Source: Curtobacterium sp. MCBD17_035 (GTDB lineage: Bacteria; Actinomycetota; Actinomycetes; Actinomycetales; Microbacteriaceae). From it: 64,000 nucleotides of DNA. This document shows, piece by piece, positions 17,363-25,900 of this stretch; within the stretch, counting starts at the first letter, position 1, and each line of letters opens with the position of its first letter. Both the position numbers and the translations under genes were made by a program. Where the stretch lies: the NCBI RefSeq assembly GCF_003234815.2, contig NZ_CP126279.1, positions 2,418,001 to 2,482,000 on the forward strand, in the 5' to 3' direction. Below the pieces are notes generated by a model. That model saw only the letters and a program-made list of their open reading frames with translations, searched no databases and had not been told where the DNA came from.

Positions 17363-18744
17363 GCGGCGCCTCCCGTGATCGGGGCGGGCGAGGCGACGGC
17401 GCTGTGTCGGCCCGTGCCCGGCGCGCGTCGGGCGCGGAGGAGCCCGACGAACCCCACCGCGGCGAGGCCGACCGTGGTGACGACCATCGCGATGGCCCCG
17501 CCGAGCGCGCCCCAGGCGCCGATGCACAGGATCGCGACGGGCACGAGGACGACGGTCGACGACGCGCTCACGACGAGGACCGCAGTGGTGCGGTGCAGCG
17601 ATCGCTGCATGGACCCCCACACCTCGTACGCCGTCCGCAGCACGGAGCCGATCGCGAGCGTGCTGAGTACCGCCACGCCACCGGCGGCGACGTAGTAGTG
17701 CCCGAGGAGACCGAGGACGAACGGCGCGAGCGCGACGAGGGCGACCACCCCGAGCCCGACGATGGTCACCACGGCGAGCCAGGTGCGGAACGCGAGCGCG
17801 CCCGCCTCGCTGCGGTTCGTGGACGCGTGGGTCGCCATGGAGGTGCCGATCGCGATGACGACGAGGTCGAGCACCTGCCCGATCTGGAAGCACAGCGCGA
17901 ACAGGGCGCCCTGCGCGCTGCCCGCGACGGTCGTCACGAGGAACGGCATGATGAGCACCCCACCGAGGTACAGGCCGTTCGCGACGCCGACCCGGCCCGC
18001 GAAGGCTGCGAACCGGCGGAACGGCCGCTCCTCGTCGGTGGACGCGGGAGCGACCTCCGGGCCCGGCTCCGCGGCGTTCCCGACGACCGGGACGAACGTG
18101 CGCATCCTCCGGGGGATCAGGATCCCGTAGGCGACGACGAGCGCCCCGGCCGCCGGGAGGACCGCGGCGACGAGCACGGGGTTGCCGACCGCGCCGACCA
18201 GTGCGACGAGCACCGGGATGAGCGCGAGCTTGGCGAGGTTGACCGGACCGTTCATCGTCAGGTTGAGCCGGGCCCCACCGAGCGAGGTGAGCACCGGGTC
18301 CTTGAGGACGAACAGCGTCCACACGACGCTCGAGAGCGTGACGCCGAGCACGACCGACCACGCGGGGGCGGCGGGGTCGACGAACCGGACGACGAGCACG
18401 CCCGCGACGACCCCGGCGGCCGTCGCGACGAGCACCGCGGTCAGGACGCCGACGCGGTAGAGCGGTCGGCGCCAGCGACGCAGCCCCGGCAACATGACGA
18501 GCAGGGCGTCCCCGATCCCGGACGCCGCGACCTGCGCCGCGGCCGTGAAGATCGAGAAGATCGCGGTGTCGACGCCGAGCTTCCCCGGCGGGATGATCCG
18601 CGCCGCGACCACCCAGAACACGAACCCGGAGGCGCTCGTCACGGCGTAGCCGGCGAGGATCCAGATCGAGTCGAGCGTCACGCGACGACCGATGGTCGTG
18701 CGTGCCGGCGTCGACACGGCGGGCGTGAGGACCTGGTCGCTCAC
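17359..18744 (-). CDS. Wzx-like polysaccharide flippase (MATE/PST family)
   Basis: 461 aa, about 12-14 hydrophobic segments, with the early DSIWILAGYAVTSASGFVFW segment typical of oligosaccharide flippases. Predicted to move lipid-linked saccharide units across the membrane. It sits between glycosyltransferase genes with GTGA overlaps at both ends, so translation of the whole block is coupled. Assignment is from topology and context; no conserved signature is strict in this family. Confidence 0.8.
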   Translation of the reverse strand: MSDQVLTPAVSTPARTTIGRRVTLDSIWILAGYAVTSASGFVFWVVAARIIPPGKLGVDTAIFSIFTAAAQVAASGIGDALLVMLPGLRRWRRPLYRVGVLTAVLVATAAGVVAGVLVVRFVDPAAPAWSVVLGVTLSSVVWTLFVLKDPVLTSLGGARLNLTMNGPVNLAKLALIPVLVALVGAVGNPVLVAAVLPAAGALVVAYGILIPRRMRTFVPVVGNAAEPGPEVAPASTDEERPFRRFAAFAGRVGVANGLYLGGVLIMPFLVTTVAGSAQGALFALCFQIGQVLDLVVIAIGTSMATHASTNRSEAGALAFRTWLAVVTIVGLGVVALVALAPFVLGLLGHYYVAAGGVAVLSTLAIGSVLRTAYEVWGSMQRSLHRTTAVLVVSASSTVVLVPVAILCIGAWGALGGAIAMVVTTVGLAAVGFVGLLRARRAPGTGRHSAVASPAPITGGAA

Positions 18745-19799
18745 CCGGACACCACCTCGCCGCGGAGCTGCGGGGCGGACGGGTGTCGCGCCTCCAGACC
18801 GACGGACGGGAGGGCCGGAACGGATGACGCGGGCCCGGTCACCATGGGGACGGACGGGAGGACCGTGGCGGCACCGAGCGTCGGCGTCGCCCGTGCCGCG
18901 CGCAGGTACCCCGCGATCGTCGCCGCCGCCATGAGGGCGATCGCAGCGATGCGGCGCGCACCACCGCGCCCCACCTGGCCGAGTTCGCGGACGAGGGCGG
19001 CGGGCAGCACGTGCGCGGCGTAGGCGGTCTCGCTGGACAGGGCGTCCTCGCGGCCGAGCTTGCGGCCCAGGATCGCCTTCGAGATGCCCTCGTGGTAGCT
19101 CCGACTGCGGACGTACGACCACGTGGCGCGGTCGGCGCTCACCCGGTGGTGCACGACGGCTCGGGGGTCGAGCAGGATGCGCGCCTCCGGGTCCTGCTGC
19201 CGGAGGCGGATGCAGAGCTCCGTCTCCTCGCCGCCGAGCGGGACCGCGCCGACGCGACCGGTGTCGGTGTCGAAGCCGCCCGCGGCCAACGCCGGACGAC
19301 GCCGGAACGCCATCGAGCAGCCGAGGACGTTGCGGACCTCGGCGAGCTCCTCGGGGAGGCCGCGGTGGCTGCAACCGACGATCCAGAGGAGTTCGTCGGG
19401 GTACATCGCCGAACGGGCACCCGCGGGCCAGACCGGCTCCGCCCGCCCGCCGACCGCGATCACCTTCGGGTCGGTGAACGAGGCGACGAGATGACGGAGC
19501 CAGTCCTCGGCCGCGGTGGCATCGTCGTCGAGGAACGCGACGACGTCTCCGTACGCGACGTGCATGCCGGTGTTCCGAGCACCGGACAGACCCTGGGGAC
19601 CACGGTTCGCCACGACCGTGAGGTGCGGCCAGCGCGTCTGCGCCATGCGGAGGAGCTCCGGCTCGTGGTCGATGACGACGACGACCTCCGTGGCCTCCGG
19701 CTGGAGGAGCGCGGAGTCGACGGCGTCCTGGAGGTCACCCCACCGTCGCTGCGTGTACGCGCAGACGACGACGCTGACGGCGGGGTTCCACACCGTCAC
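18741..19799 (-). CDS. GT2 family glycosyltransferase
   Basis: 352 aa. VSVVVCAYTQRRW at the N terminus, GARNTGMHVAYGDVVAFLDDDA around 72-95 with the metal-binding acidic cluster, and GGEETELCIRLR near 190. The C-terminal 70 residues include a short hydrophobic helix and a disordered tail. GTG start overlaps the previous GT2 stop (GTGA). Likely adds one sugar of the repeat unit; donor and linkage cannot be read. Confidence 0.87.
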   Translation of the reverse strand: MTVWNPAVSVVVCAYTQRRWGDLQDAVDSALLQPEATEVVVVIDHEPELLRMAQTRWPHLTVVANRGPQGLSGARNTGMHVAYGDVVAFLDDDATAAEDWLRHLVASFTDPKVIAVGGRAEPVWPAGARSAMYPDELLWIVGCSHRGLPEELAEVRNVLGCSMAFRRRPALAAGGFDTDTGRVGAVPLGGEETELCIRLRQQDPEARILLDPRAVVHHRVSADRATWSYVRSRSYHEGISKAILGRKLGREDALSSETAYAAHVLPAALVRELGQVGRGGARRIAAIALMAAATIAGYLRAARATPTLGAATVLPSVPMVTGPASSVPALPSVGLEARHPSAPQLRGEVVSG

Positions 19800-20653
19800 G
19801 CGACGTCCCGACGCTGACGCGCCGGCACCGCGATCGCGCCCCCGGCGGGGTGCACCGATCTGGTCCTCGCGGCGGTCCGGGCGACGCGGCGAGCGGCCAG
19901 GCCGCGCGTGCGCTCGTCGAGGATCGTCTTGAGCACGCGGAAACCGTCCGACACGGCGTTGAGGTTGCTCTCGCCGTGGATCCGCAGTCGTTCGACGCTC
20001 GGGACCTCGACGACGGCCAGGTCGGCGAACGCGATCCGGCAGTTGATGATCGTCTCGATCTCGAACCCGTCACCCCAGAGCATCCGGCCGTCGGCCGCGG
20101 GCGCGGCGTCGACGGCGGGCAGGTCGAGGTGCGGGAGCACGGACCGCCGGAACGCGTTGAAGCCGTAGCACAGGTCCGTGTAGTCGGTGCCGAGCAGCAG
20201 GTTCGTCAGGACGTTGAGCCCGGCGTTCCCCACGCGACGGACGCCGGTGATGTCCTCGCTGCCACCGCCGAGGCGGAAGCGCGAGCCCTTGGCGACGTCG
20301 GCCCCGGCCACCAGCGCCTCGACGAAGCGCGGGATCTCGGTGGGGTCGGCGGAACCGTCGGCGTCGAACATGACGATGACGTCACCCGTCGCCACGGCGA
20401 AACCACAGGCGAGGGCGTTGCCCTTGCCGCGCCGGGTCTGGGACACGACGCGGATGTCGGGCATCACGGCCTTCGCGGTCGCGGCGGTGCCGTCGATCGA
20501 GTCGCCGTCCACGAGGATGACCTCGTGCACCGGCGGCAGGGTGGGCAGGACGAGCGCCAGGTTCTTCGCCTCGTTCCGTGCCGGGATGACGATGCTGATC
20601 GTCGGTTCCGCCGGGATCGGGGCGTTGAGGGGCGCAGGCAAGTTCGGGTTCAT
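19796..20653 (-). CDS. GT2 glycosyltransferase, DPM1/polyprenyl-phosphate-sugar type
   Basis: 285 aa, first gene of the polysaccharide operon. ISIVIPARNEAKNL, VDGDSIDGT and FDADGSADPTEI are the GT-A nucleotide-sugar and DxD motifs of the dolichol-phosphate-mannose-synthase-like branch. No membrane segments. It could make a polyprenyl-phosphate sugar donor or prime assembly; context favours the former. The ATG at 20653 follows a region of more than 500 bp without genes that must hold the operon promoter. Confidence 0.86.
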   Translation of the reverse strand: MNPNLPAPLNAPIPAEPTISIVIPARNEAKNLALVLPTLPPVHEVILVDGDSIDGTAATAKAVMPDIRVVSQTRRGKGNALACGFAVATGDVIVMFDADGSADPTEIPRFVEALVAGADVAKGSRFRLGGGSEDITGVRRVGNAGLNVLTNLLLGTDYTDLCYGFNAFRRSVLPHLDLPAVDAAPAADGRMLWGDGFEIETIINCRIAFADLAVVEVPSVERLRIHGESNLNAVSDGFRVLKTILDERTRGLAARRVARTAARTRSVHPAGGAIAVPARQRRDVA

Positions 20654-21189
20654 GCTGTGTCCACTTTTCGGGTTCGGGTGACGACCGGCCTCGGGAGCCG
20701 GTCTGGACCCCTCCGCGATCGACCCGCACCGACGGGTCGGTACGGCCGGCCAGGGAAGGGTCGGCGAGGGCAGCCTTCTGCCCTCGTGGTGCAGCGTGGA
20801 TCAACGTCGACACGGTCGGCGGTTCGGGTTCGGGTTCTCGGGTGAGCAACCGACCGGCCGGAGCTGATCCTCGCCACCCTCGGGTAAGGGTGGTGGTGAG
20901 CAGGAACATACGCTCCCCGCCCCCGAGGGACAAGAGCCCCCTGTCCACCCTGCGCGGTCGGGGTACACGCGGGTCGGCGTCCGCGGCGCCGGGCCGGAGT
21001 CCTGGAGGACGGGCGCGGTCCGGGCTCCTCACGGACGGGGAGCGACCGTTCTCCGGGAACCCCCATGAGCACCCGAGTTGTCCCCCGATCGCCCCCCGAT
21101 GAGGGGCGAGTCCGGCGGATAGGATCGACAACGGCCGACCTGGTCGAACCATCCGCCCCGCCCAGTTCCATCCACGCCCGGAGGACCCG
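20654..21189. other. Intergenic region ahead of the polysaccharide operon
   Basis: No credible gene on either strand. Repeated GGTTCGGGT motifs occur at about 20675 and 20820-20842. An inverted repeat CCACCCT (20874-20880) / AGGGTGG (20887-20893) with a 6-nt loop could be an operator or leader hairpin. The region separates divergent transcripts and therefore must contain promoters in both directions. Confidence 0.6.
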
Positions 21190-21354
21190 ATGGCACGTCG
21201 CGACGTCGACCCCCGCGAGCGGTGCGTCTGCGGACACGAGCGGCAGGCCCACGAGCACTACCGGCGCGGGACCGACTGCGCGCTGTGCGGCGCGGCGACC
21301 TGTGGCCGGTTCCGTGGCACGGGCGTCATCGTGGTCGCGATCGACGGACCCTGA
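21190..21354 (+). CDS. Small cysteine-rich zinc-ribbon-like protein
   Basis: 54 aa. Motif layout is C-x-C-G-H near the N terminus (RCVCGHERQAHEHY), then DCALC and TCGRF, giving five cysteines and several histidines suitable for a zinc site. GGAGG at 21180-21184 lies 5 nt before the ATG. Similar short proteins with CxCGH...CxxC...C are seen in actinobacteria without known function. Too short for homology claims, but the metal-site pattern and ribosome binding site make it a real gene in my view. Confidence 0.65.
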   Translation: MARRDVDPRERCVCGHERQAHEHYRRGTDCALCGAATCGRFRGTGVIVVAIDGP

Positions 21355-21654
21355 CCTCCGACCGCTCCGGCTTTGTACCCCGTTCGGGGCGCTTCCGAAC
21401 TCGTCCTGCACCCCTCGGCAGCGTCCGGAGGACGTGCGTTCTCCGGGAGCCGGGGGACGCGCTCGAGCCGGTCCGGGCCTCCCCGTCGCGTGCCCCGTTC
21501 TGGGGTCGTCTCCCTGGGTCCGTTCACATGCTCGTTACCCGGGATGTGGGCCCGCCCGTGGTGCGGCCGCGCGCGGCGGGGGCGCGGGCGCGCGGGCCGT
21601 GGGCCGTGGGCCGTGGGCCGTGGGCGCGCGAAGCGTGGCCAGCCCCCGTCGCTG
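21355..21654. other. Region without recognised gene, 7-bp tandem repeats
   Basis: GC-rich stretch after the small zinc protein. GGGCCGT is repeated four times at about 21597-21624, immediately before the first 75-bp element of the cluster. No ORF with a ribosome binding site or recognisable product was found. Confidence 0.6.
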
Positions 21655-22479
21655 GTCGACGAATCAGGAGGATCGTGCGGAACCCGCGCCGCGCCTCCCG
21701 GCCGGGAGGCCCGGACCTGATTCGTCGACAGGCACCGGTGTGCAGGCGCACCCGCGCGCAGCCGCCCGAACCGGCGCTGGAGGGCCCTCGCCGCGACGGC
21801 ACCGGCCCGCGCCGACCCCGGCCCGGCCCGCCTCGGTCGACGAATCAGGAGGATCGTGCGGAACCTCCGCCGCGCCTCCCGGCCCGGAGGCCCGGTCCTG
21901 AGTTGCCGACCGATGCCGACGGGCGCGGACGGAACACGCCGCACCAGCCCGCTGCGGCCAGGCAGCCCGCTGCGGCCAGGCAGCCCGCTGCGGTCAGGCG
22001 GCCCGCTGCGGTCAGGCGGCGGACGCGGTGGCGACGGACGGGACGGACCGCGCGGGGCGGACGTGCGTGAACGCCGCCCAGATCGCGGCGACGTCGGCGG
22101 TGCGCTCGAAGTCCTGCGTCGCGTGGTACTCGCGTCGCACGAAGTCGACGAAGGCGGTGGTGGTCGTCGGGTCAGCGGCGCGCGCGGAAGCGGCAGCGAC
22201 GACCCCGGCCCGCGCCTCCTCGGTCGACGAATCAGGAGGATCGTGCGGAACCCGCGCCGCGGCTCCCGACCGGGAGGCCCGATCCTGAGTTGTCGACCGA
22301 TGCCGCGTGCAGGCGCGCACCCGCGCGCAGCCGCCCGAACCGGCGCTGGAGGGCCCTCGCCGCAACGGCACCGGCCCGCGCCGACCCCGGCCCGGCCCGC
22401 CTCGGTCGACGAATCAGGAGGATCGTGCGGAACCTCCGCCGCGCCTCCCGGCCCGGAGGCCCGGTCCTGAGTTGCCGAC
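21655..22479. repeat. Cluster of four 75-bp palindromic elements in two 181-182 bp pairs
   Basis: Elements at 21655-21729, 21836-21910, 22223-22297 and 22405-22479. The first has a perfect 14-bp stem GTCGACGAATCAGG/CCTGATTCGTCGAC and an inner palindrome GCCTCCCGGCCGGGAGGC. Starts within each pair are 181 and 182 bp apart, the same period as the 10252-10870 array although spacer sequences are unrelated. The second pair arose by tandem duplication of the first. Confidence 0.9.
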
Positions 22480-22771
22480 CGATGCCGACGGGCGCGGACG
22501 GAACACGCCGCACCAGCCCGCTGCGGCCAGGCAGCCCGCTGCGGCCAGGCAGCCCGCTGCGGTCAGGCGGCCCGCTGCGGTCAGGCGGCGGACGCGGTGG
22601 CGACGGACGGGACGGACCGCGCGGGGCGGACGTGCGTGAACGCCGCCCAGATCGCGGCGACGTCGGCGGTGCGCTCGAAGTCCTGCGTCGCGTGGTACTC
22701 GCGTCGCACGAAGTCGACGAAGGCGGTGGTGGTCGTCGGGTCAGCGGCGCGCGCGGAAGCGGCAGCGACGA
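21751..22771. repeat. Tandem duplication, offset 569 bp
   Basis: 21751-22202 is repeated almost base for base at 22320-22771; I noticed one substitution (near 21795/22364). The copied block includes the second/fourth 75-bp element, four 18-bp repeats of the type CAGCCCGCTGCGGCCAGG (about 21946-22018 and 22515-22587) and the 3' two thirds of the minus-strand gene at 22581-22814. Upstream, the first and third elements also correspond but have diverged more. The near identity suggests a recent event. Confidence 0.9.
22012..22202 (-). pseudogene. Truncated copy of the 77-aa gene at 22581-22814
   Basis: Carries the last 62 codons and the stop of the downstream gene, identical in sequence, but lacks its first 15 codons and ribosome binding site; sequence upstream of 22202 switches abruptly to repeat DNA. 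The frame remains open into the flanking repeat, so a chimeric product cannot be excluded. Confidence 0.8.
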
Positions 22772-22814
22772 GCTGGGTGCGGAACGGTTCCGTGAGGGTG
22801 GGGACGAACGGCAT
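22581..22814 (-). CDS. Hypothetical 77-aa protein
   Basis: Not recognised. Mixed helical-looking composition, with TTTTAFVDFVRREYHATQDF in the middle and an Ala/Ser-rich tail; no signal peptide, membrane segment or cysteine. ATG at 22814 with GAGAAGA about 4-5 bases upstream on the minus strand. It is transcribed away from metQ. Its 3' part is duplicated at 22012-22202. It could be a small actinobacterial conserved protein; no function is claimed. Confidence 0.6.
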   Translation of the reverse strand: MPFVPTLTEPFRTQLVAAASARAADPTTTTAFVDFVRREYHATQDFERTADVAAIWAAFTHVRPARSVPSVATASAA

Positions 22815-22911
22815 CGGTCTTCTCCGGTGTGGGCCCGAGGGACGGGCGGGGGCGGTGGGCTGGATCATCGTGCAACGCCGTCGCGGGCCGGCCAAGTCCC
22901 CCGTTCGTGGA

Positions 22912-22957
22912 GCGCTCGCCCGAGGGACACCGCCCACCCCGCGCTCGCCCGAGGGAC
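22912..22957. repeat. Direct repeat upstream of metQ
   Basis: GCGCTCGCCCGAGGGAC occurs at 22912-22928 and 22941-22957 (29-bp offset), 134 bp before the metQ start. Could be a regulator site pair for the methionine importer; I see no SAM riboswitch pattern nearby. Confidence 0.55.
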
Positions 22958-23090
22958 TCCGCCGTAACACGACGGAACGCGAGTGGACCCTCCCCACAGG
23001 CGCCTGCACAGTGGAGGCACGTTCTGCCGCAGCACCGGCCGGAACGCAGCAGCACGACGCACCACCGCACACCGAGCACCAGGAGCACCG

Positions 23091-24044
23091 ATGTCCGCCG
23101 CACCGACCCTTCCCGACCGCCCCCGCCGCCGACGCCCCCTCGGCTGGATCATCGCCGCGATCGTCGTCGTCGTCGCGATCATCGTCGCGATCGTCGTCGC
23201 CGCCACCCGGGGCGGGGACGACACCGCGTCGTCGGGCTCGTCCTCCGCGGCGCCGAGGACCGTCACGATCGGCGTGGCCGACAAGTCCCTGCCCTACTGG
23301 GCGACGTACACCAAGCTCGCGAAGTCGCGACTCGACGTGACGGTCAAGCTCGTCAACTTCTCGGACTACAGCCTCCCGAACCCGGCGCTCAAGCAGGGGC
23401 AGGTCGACCTCAACCAGTTCCAGCACATCCAGTACCTGGCGAACTACGACGTGACGGCGCACGACACGCTGCAGCCGATCGGCGCGACCGCCGTGTACCC
23501 GCTGCCGCTCTACTCGACGACGGTCAGCAAGCCGTCGGGGTTCAGCGACGGCGCGAAGATCGCGATCCCGAACGACGCCATCAACGAGGCCCGGGCGTTG
23601 CTCGTGCTGCAGTCCGCCCACCTGTTGGAGCTCCGGGACGGCGGGAGCGCGTTCTCGACGACGGCCGACATCACGTCGCACAAGGTCGACGTCACGACGG
23701 TCGACGCCTCGCAGACGGCGAACGCGCTGCAGAACGGCTCGGTGGACGGTGCCGTCGTGAACAACAACTACGCGACCGCTGCGGGCCTGTCGAAGCACGA
23801 CGCGATCTACCAGGACGACCCGTCGAGCACCTCGGCGGCCCCGTACGTGAACGTGTTCGCGGCGCGCAAGGCGGACGTCCACGACGCGACGTACCTCGCG
23901 TTGGCCAAGCTGTTCCACGACAGCGCCGTGCAGAAGGTGTTCCTGAAGGACTACCCGGACGCGGTCGTGCGCTCCACGTCGGCGACCGAACTGCAGCACG
24001 AGCTGCGGTCCGTCGAACAGGACGCGAAGGCCGCACAGGGCTGA
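23091..24044 (+). CDS. metQ: Methionine-type ABC transporter substrate-binding protein (NlpA/MetQ family)
   Basis: 317 aa. Residues about 20-41 form an N-terminal membrane segment after a basic stretch; there is no lipobox cysteine, so the protein is anchored by this helix or processed differently from typical MetQ lipoproteins. The NlpA domain follows, with VGVADKSLPYW-type start and the characteristic VDLNQFQHIQYL and IAIPNDAINEARALLVLQ segments. AGGAG at 23081-23085 precedes the ATG. First gene of metQ-metN-metI. Binds D/L-methionine or a related compound in known relatives. Confidence 0.9.
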   Translation: MSAAPTLPDRPRRRRPLGWIIAAIVVVVAIIVAIVVAATRGGDDTASSGSSSAAPRTVTIGVADKSLPYWATYTKLAKSRLDVTVKLVNFSDYSLPNPALKQGQVDLNQFQHIQYLANYDVTAHDTLQPIGATAVYPLPLYSTTVSKPSGFSDGAKIAIPNDAINEARALLVLQSAHLLELRDGGSAFSTTADITSHKVDVTTVDASQTANALQNGSVDGAVVNNNYATAAGLSKHDAIYQDDPSSTSAAPYVNVFAARKADVHDATYLALAKLFHDSAVQKVFLKDYPDAVVRSTSATELQHELRSVEQDAKAAQG

Positions 24045-24089
24045 CCCGTCGGCCCTCCGGCCCACCAGCCGGGAGGCCCGCCCCACCCC

Positions 24090-24120
24090 GGACGCGCACG
24101 GTCACGAGCCGTGCGCGTCC
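24090..24120 (+). terminator. Strong stem-loop between metQ and metN
   Basis: GGACGCGCACGG (24090-24101) pairs perfectly with CCGTGCGCGTCC (24109-24120) around a 7-nt loop. It begins 45 bp after the metQ stop and ends 23 bp before metN. It may act as partial terminator or mRNA stabiliser giving more binding protein than transporter, a common arrangement in ABC operons (inference). A GGGAGGCCCG motif lies just upstream (24071-24080). Confidence 0.7.
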
Positions 24121-24143
24121 GCCCGTCCCCACCGGAAGGACCC

Positions 24144-25232
24144 ATGCCCGCGCTCGTCCGCCTCGAGGCCGTCTCGAAACGCTACGTCCGCCGCGACCAC
24201 GACGACCCCGTGGTCGCGGTCGACGACGTCACCCTCGATGTGGAGGAGGGCGAGGTCCTCGGCATCATCGGCTACTCCGGTGCGGGCAAGTCCACGCTCG
24301 TGCGGCTCGTCAACGCGCTCGAGCTGCCGACGTCGGGACGGGTCACCGTCGCCGGTCAGGAGCTCACGAGCCTGCCGGAACGCGACCGGCGTCAGGCCCG
24401 ACGCCGCATCGGCATGATCTTCCAGCAGTTCAACCTGTTCCGCTCGCGCACGGTCGCGGGCAACGTCGCCTACCCCCTGCGCGTCGCCGGGGTCCGCCGC
24501 GAGGAACGGGACCGCCGGGTGGCGGAGCTCCTCGACTTCGTCGGTCTGCTCGACCGCGCGCACGCCTACCCCGAGCAGCTGTCGGGCGGGCAGAAGCAGC
24601 GGGTCGGCATCGCCCGGGCGCTCGCCACGAACCCACCGCTGCTCCTCGCCGACGAGGCCACGAGCGCGCTCGATCCCGAGACCACCACCGAGGTCCTGTC
24701 GTTGCTCCGCCGCGTGAACCGCGAGCTCGGGGTGACGATCATGGTCATCACCCACGAGATGGACGCAGTCCGGCAGATCGCCGATCGCGTCGCCGTCATG
24801 GAGCGCGGCCGCGTCGTCGAGGTCGGCGACGTGTACGACGTCTTCTCGGCGCCGGGCACCGAGGCCGCGCGTCGATTCGTCCGATCGGCGCTGCACGACC
24901 GGCCCTCCGCGGCGACCCTCACCCGGCTCCGCGACCGCCACCCCGGCCGGCTCGTGACCGTGCGGATCACGGACGAGCACGGCCTCCAGGCGCGGATCGA
25001 CGCGGTGTTCGCCGCGGCCGGCGTCGGAGCGGAGCTCGTGTACGGCGGCGTCAGCGAGATCCGCGAGCGCCGCATCGGCGCGCTGACCTACGAGCTCTCC
25101 GGCGCGGACGCCGTGGTCGACCGCGCACTCGCGGCACTCCGGCAGGCAGGGGTCACCGCGGACGAGGAACGACCGACCGCCCCGACGCCGGACATCGCCG
25201 ACGGCCCGACAACGGAGGAGGCCCGCTCATGA
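24144..25232 (+). CDS. metN: Methionine ABC transporter ATP-binding protein with NIL domain
   Basis: 362 aa. Walker A GYSGAGKST at 43-51, signature LSGGQ at 146-150, Walker B LLLADE at 166-171 and switch His in VITHEMD. A C-terminal ferredoxin-like NIL domain (about 265-340) is the methionine-sensing domain that inhibits transport in MetN. ATG at 24144 with GGAAGGA upstream. Ends with ATGA overlap to metI. Confidence 0.94.
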   Translation: MPALVRLEAVSKRYVRRDHDDPVVAVDDVTLDVEEGEVLGIIGYSGAGKSTLVRLVNALELPTSGRVTVAGQELTSLPERDRRQARRRIGMIFQQFNLFRSRTVAGNVAYPLRVAGVRREERDRRVAELLDFVGLLDRAHAYPEQLSGGQKQRVGIARALATNPPLLLADEATSALDPETTTEVLSLLRRVNRELGVTIMVITHEMDAVRQIADRVAVMERGRVVEVGDVYDVFSAPGTEAARRFVRSALHDRPSAATLTRLRDRHPGRLVTVRITDEHGLQARIDAVFAAAGVGAELVYGGVSEIRERRIGALTYELSGADAVVDRALAALRQAGVTADEERPTAPTPDIADGPTTEEARS

Positions 25233-25900
25233 CCACCGGACTGCAGGGGTTCGTGACGACGATCGACGTGTACCTGTCCTCGATCCGGGACACCCTCGTC
25301 ATGTCGCTCGTCTCGTTGGTCGTCGCGGGCGTCATCGGGCTCGCGCTCGGCCTGGCCCTGTACGCCACTCGACCGGGCAACCTGCTCGGACACCGCGGCG
25401 TCTTCACGGTCCTCAACGTCATCGTGAACATCGTCCGGCCGATCCCGTTCGTGATCTTCCTGGCCGCCGTCGCACCGTTGTCCCGAGGCGTCGTCGACAC
25501 CACGATCGGGGTGCCCGCGGTGACGTTCGCGATCTCCCTCGCGGCGGCGTTCGCCGTGGCCCGGATCGTCGAGCAGAGCCTCGTGTCCCTCGACCCGGGC
25601 GTCGTCGAGGCCGCGCGGTCGGCCGGCGCGCACCCGCTGGCGATCGTGCTGACGGTGCTCATCCCCGAGGGACTCGGGCCGCTCGTGCTCGGCTACACCT
25701 TCATCTTCGTCGGCATCGTCGACATGACCGCGCAAGGCGCCCTGGTCGGTGGAGGCGGCCTCGGCGAGTACGCGATCACCTACGGGTCGCAGCGCTACGA
25801 CTGGTGGATCGTGTACATCTCGGTCGCGACGATCGTCGTCATCGTGCAGCTCGGCCAGTTAGTCGGCAACCGGTTGGCGCAGGCGACGCTCCGGCGCTGA
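25229..25900 (+). CDS. metI: Methionine ABC transporter permease
   Basis: 223 aa, five or six hydrophobic segments. VEAARSAGAHPLAIVLTVLIPEGL is the cytoplasmic EAA loop that contacts the ATPase. Start overlaps the metN stop (ATGA). Typical MetI length. Followed directly by three 50-bp inverted-repeat units. Confidence 0.94.
   Translation: MTTGLQGFVTTIDVYLSSIRDTLVMSLVSLVVAGVIGLALGLALYATRPGNLLGHRGVFTVLNVIVNIVRPIPFVIFLAAVAPLSRGVVDTTIGVPAVTFAISLAAAFAVARIVEQSLVSLDPGVVEAARSAGAHPLAIVLTVLIPEGLGPLVLGYTFIFVGIVDMTAQGALVGGGGLGEYAITYGSQRYDWWIVYISVATIVVIVQLGQLVGNRLAQATLRR

Noticed and set aside
21655..22479. Insertion sequence
   Set aside because: No transposase frame is associated with any of the palindromic clusters in this window; the elements are only 75 bp long.
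22815..23090. SAM riboswitch upstream of metQ
   Set aside because: I looked for conserved SAM-I, SAM-II or SAM-IV core patterns and saw none; only a direct repeat is clear.
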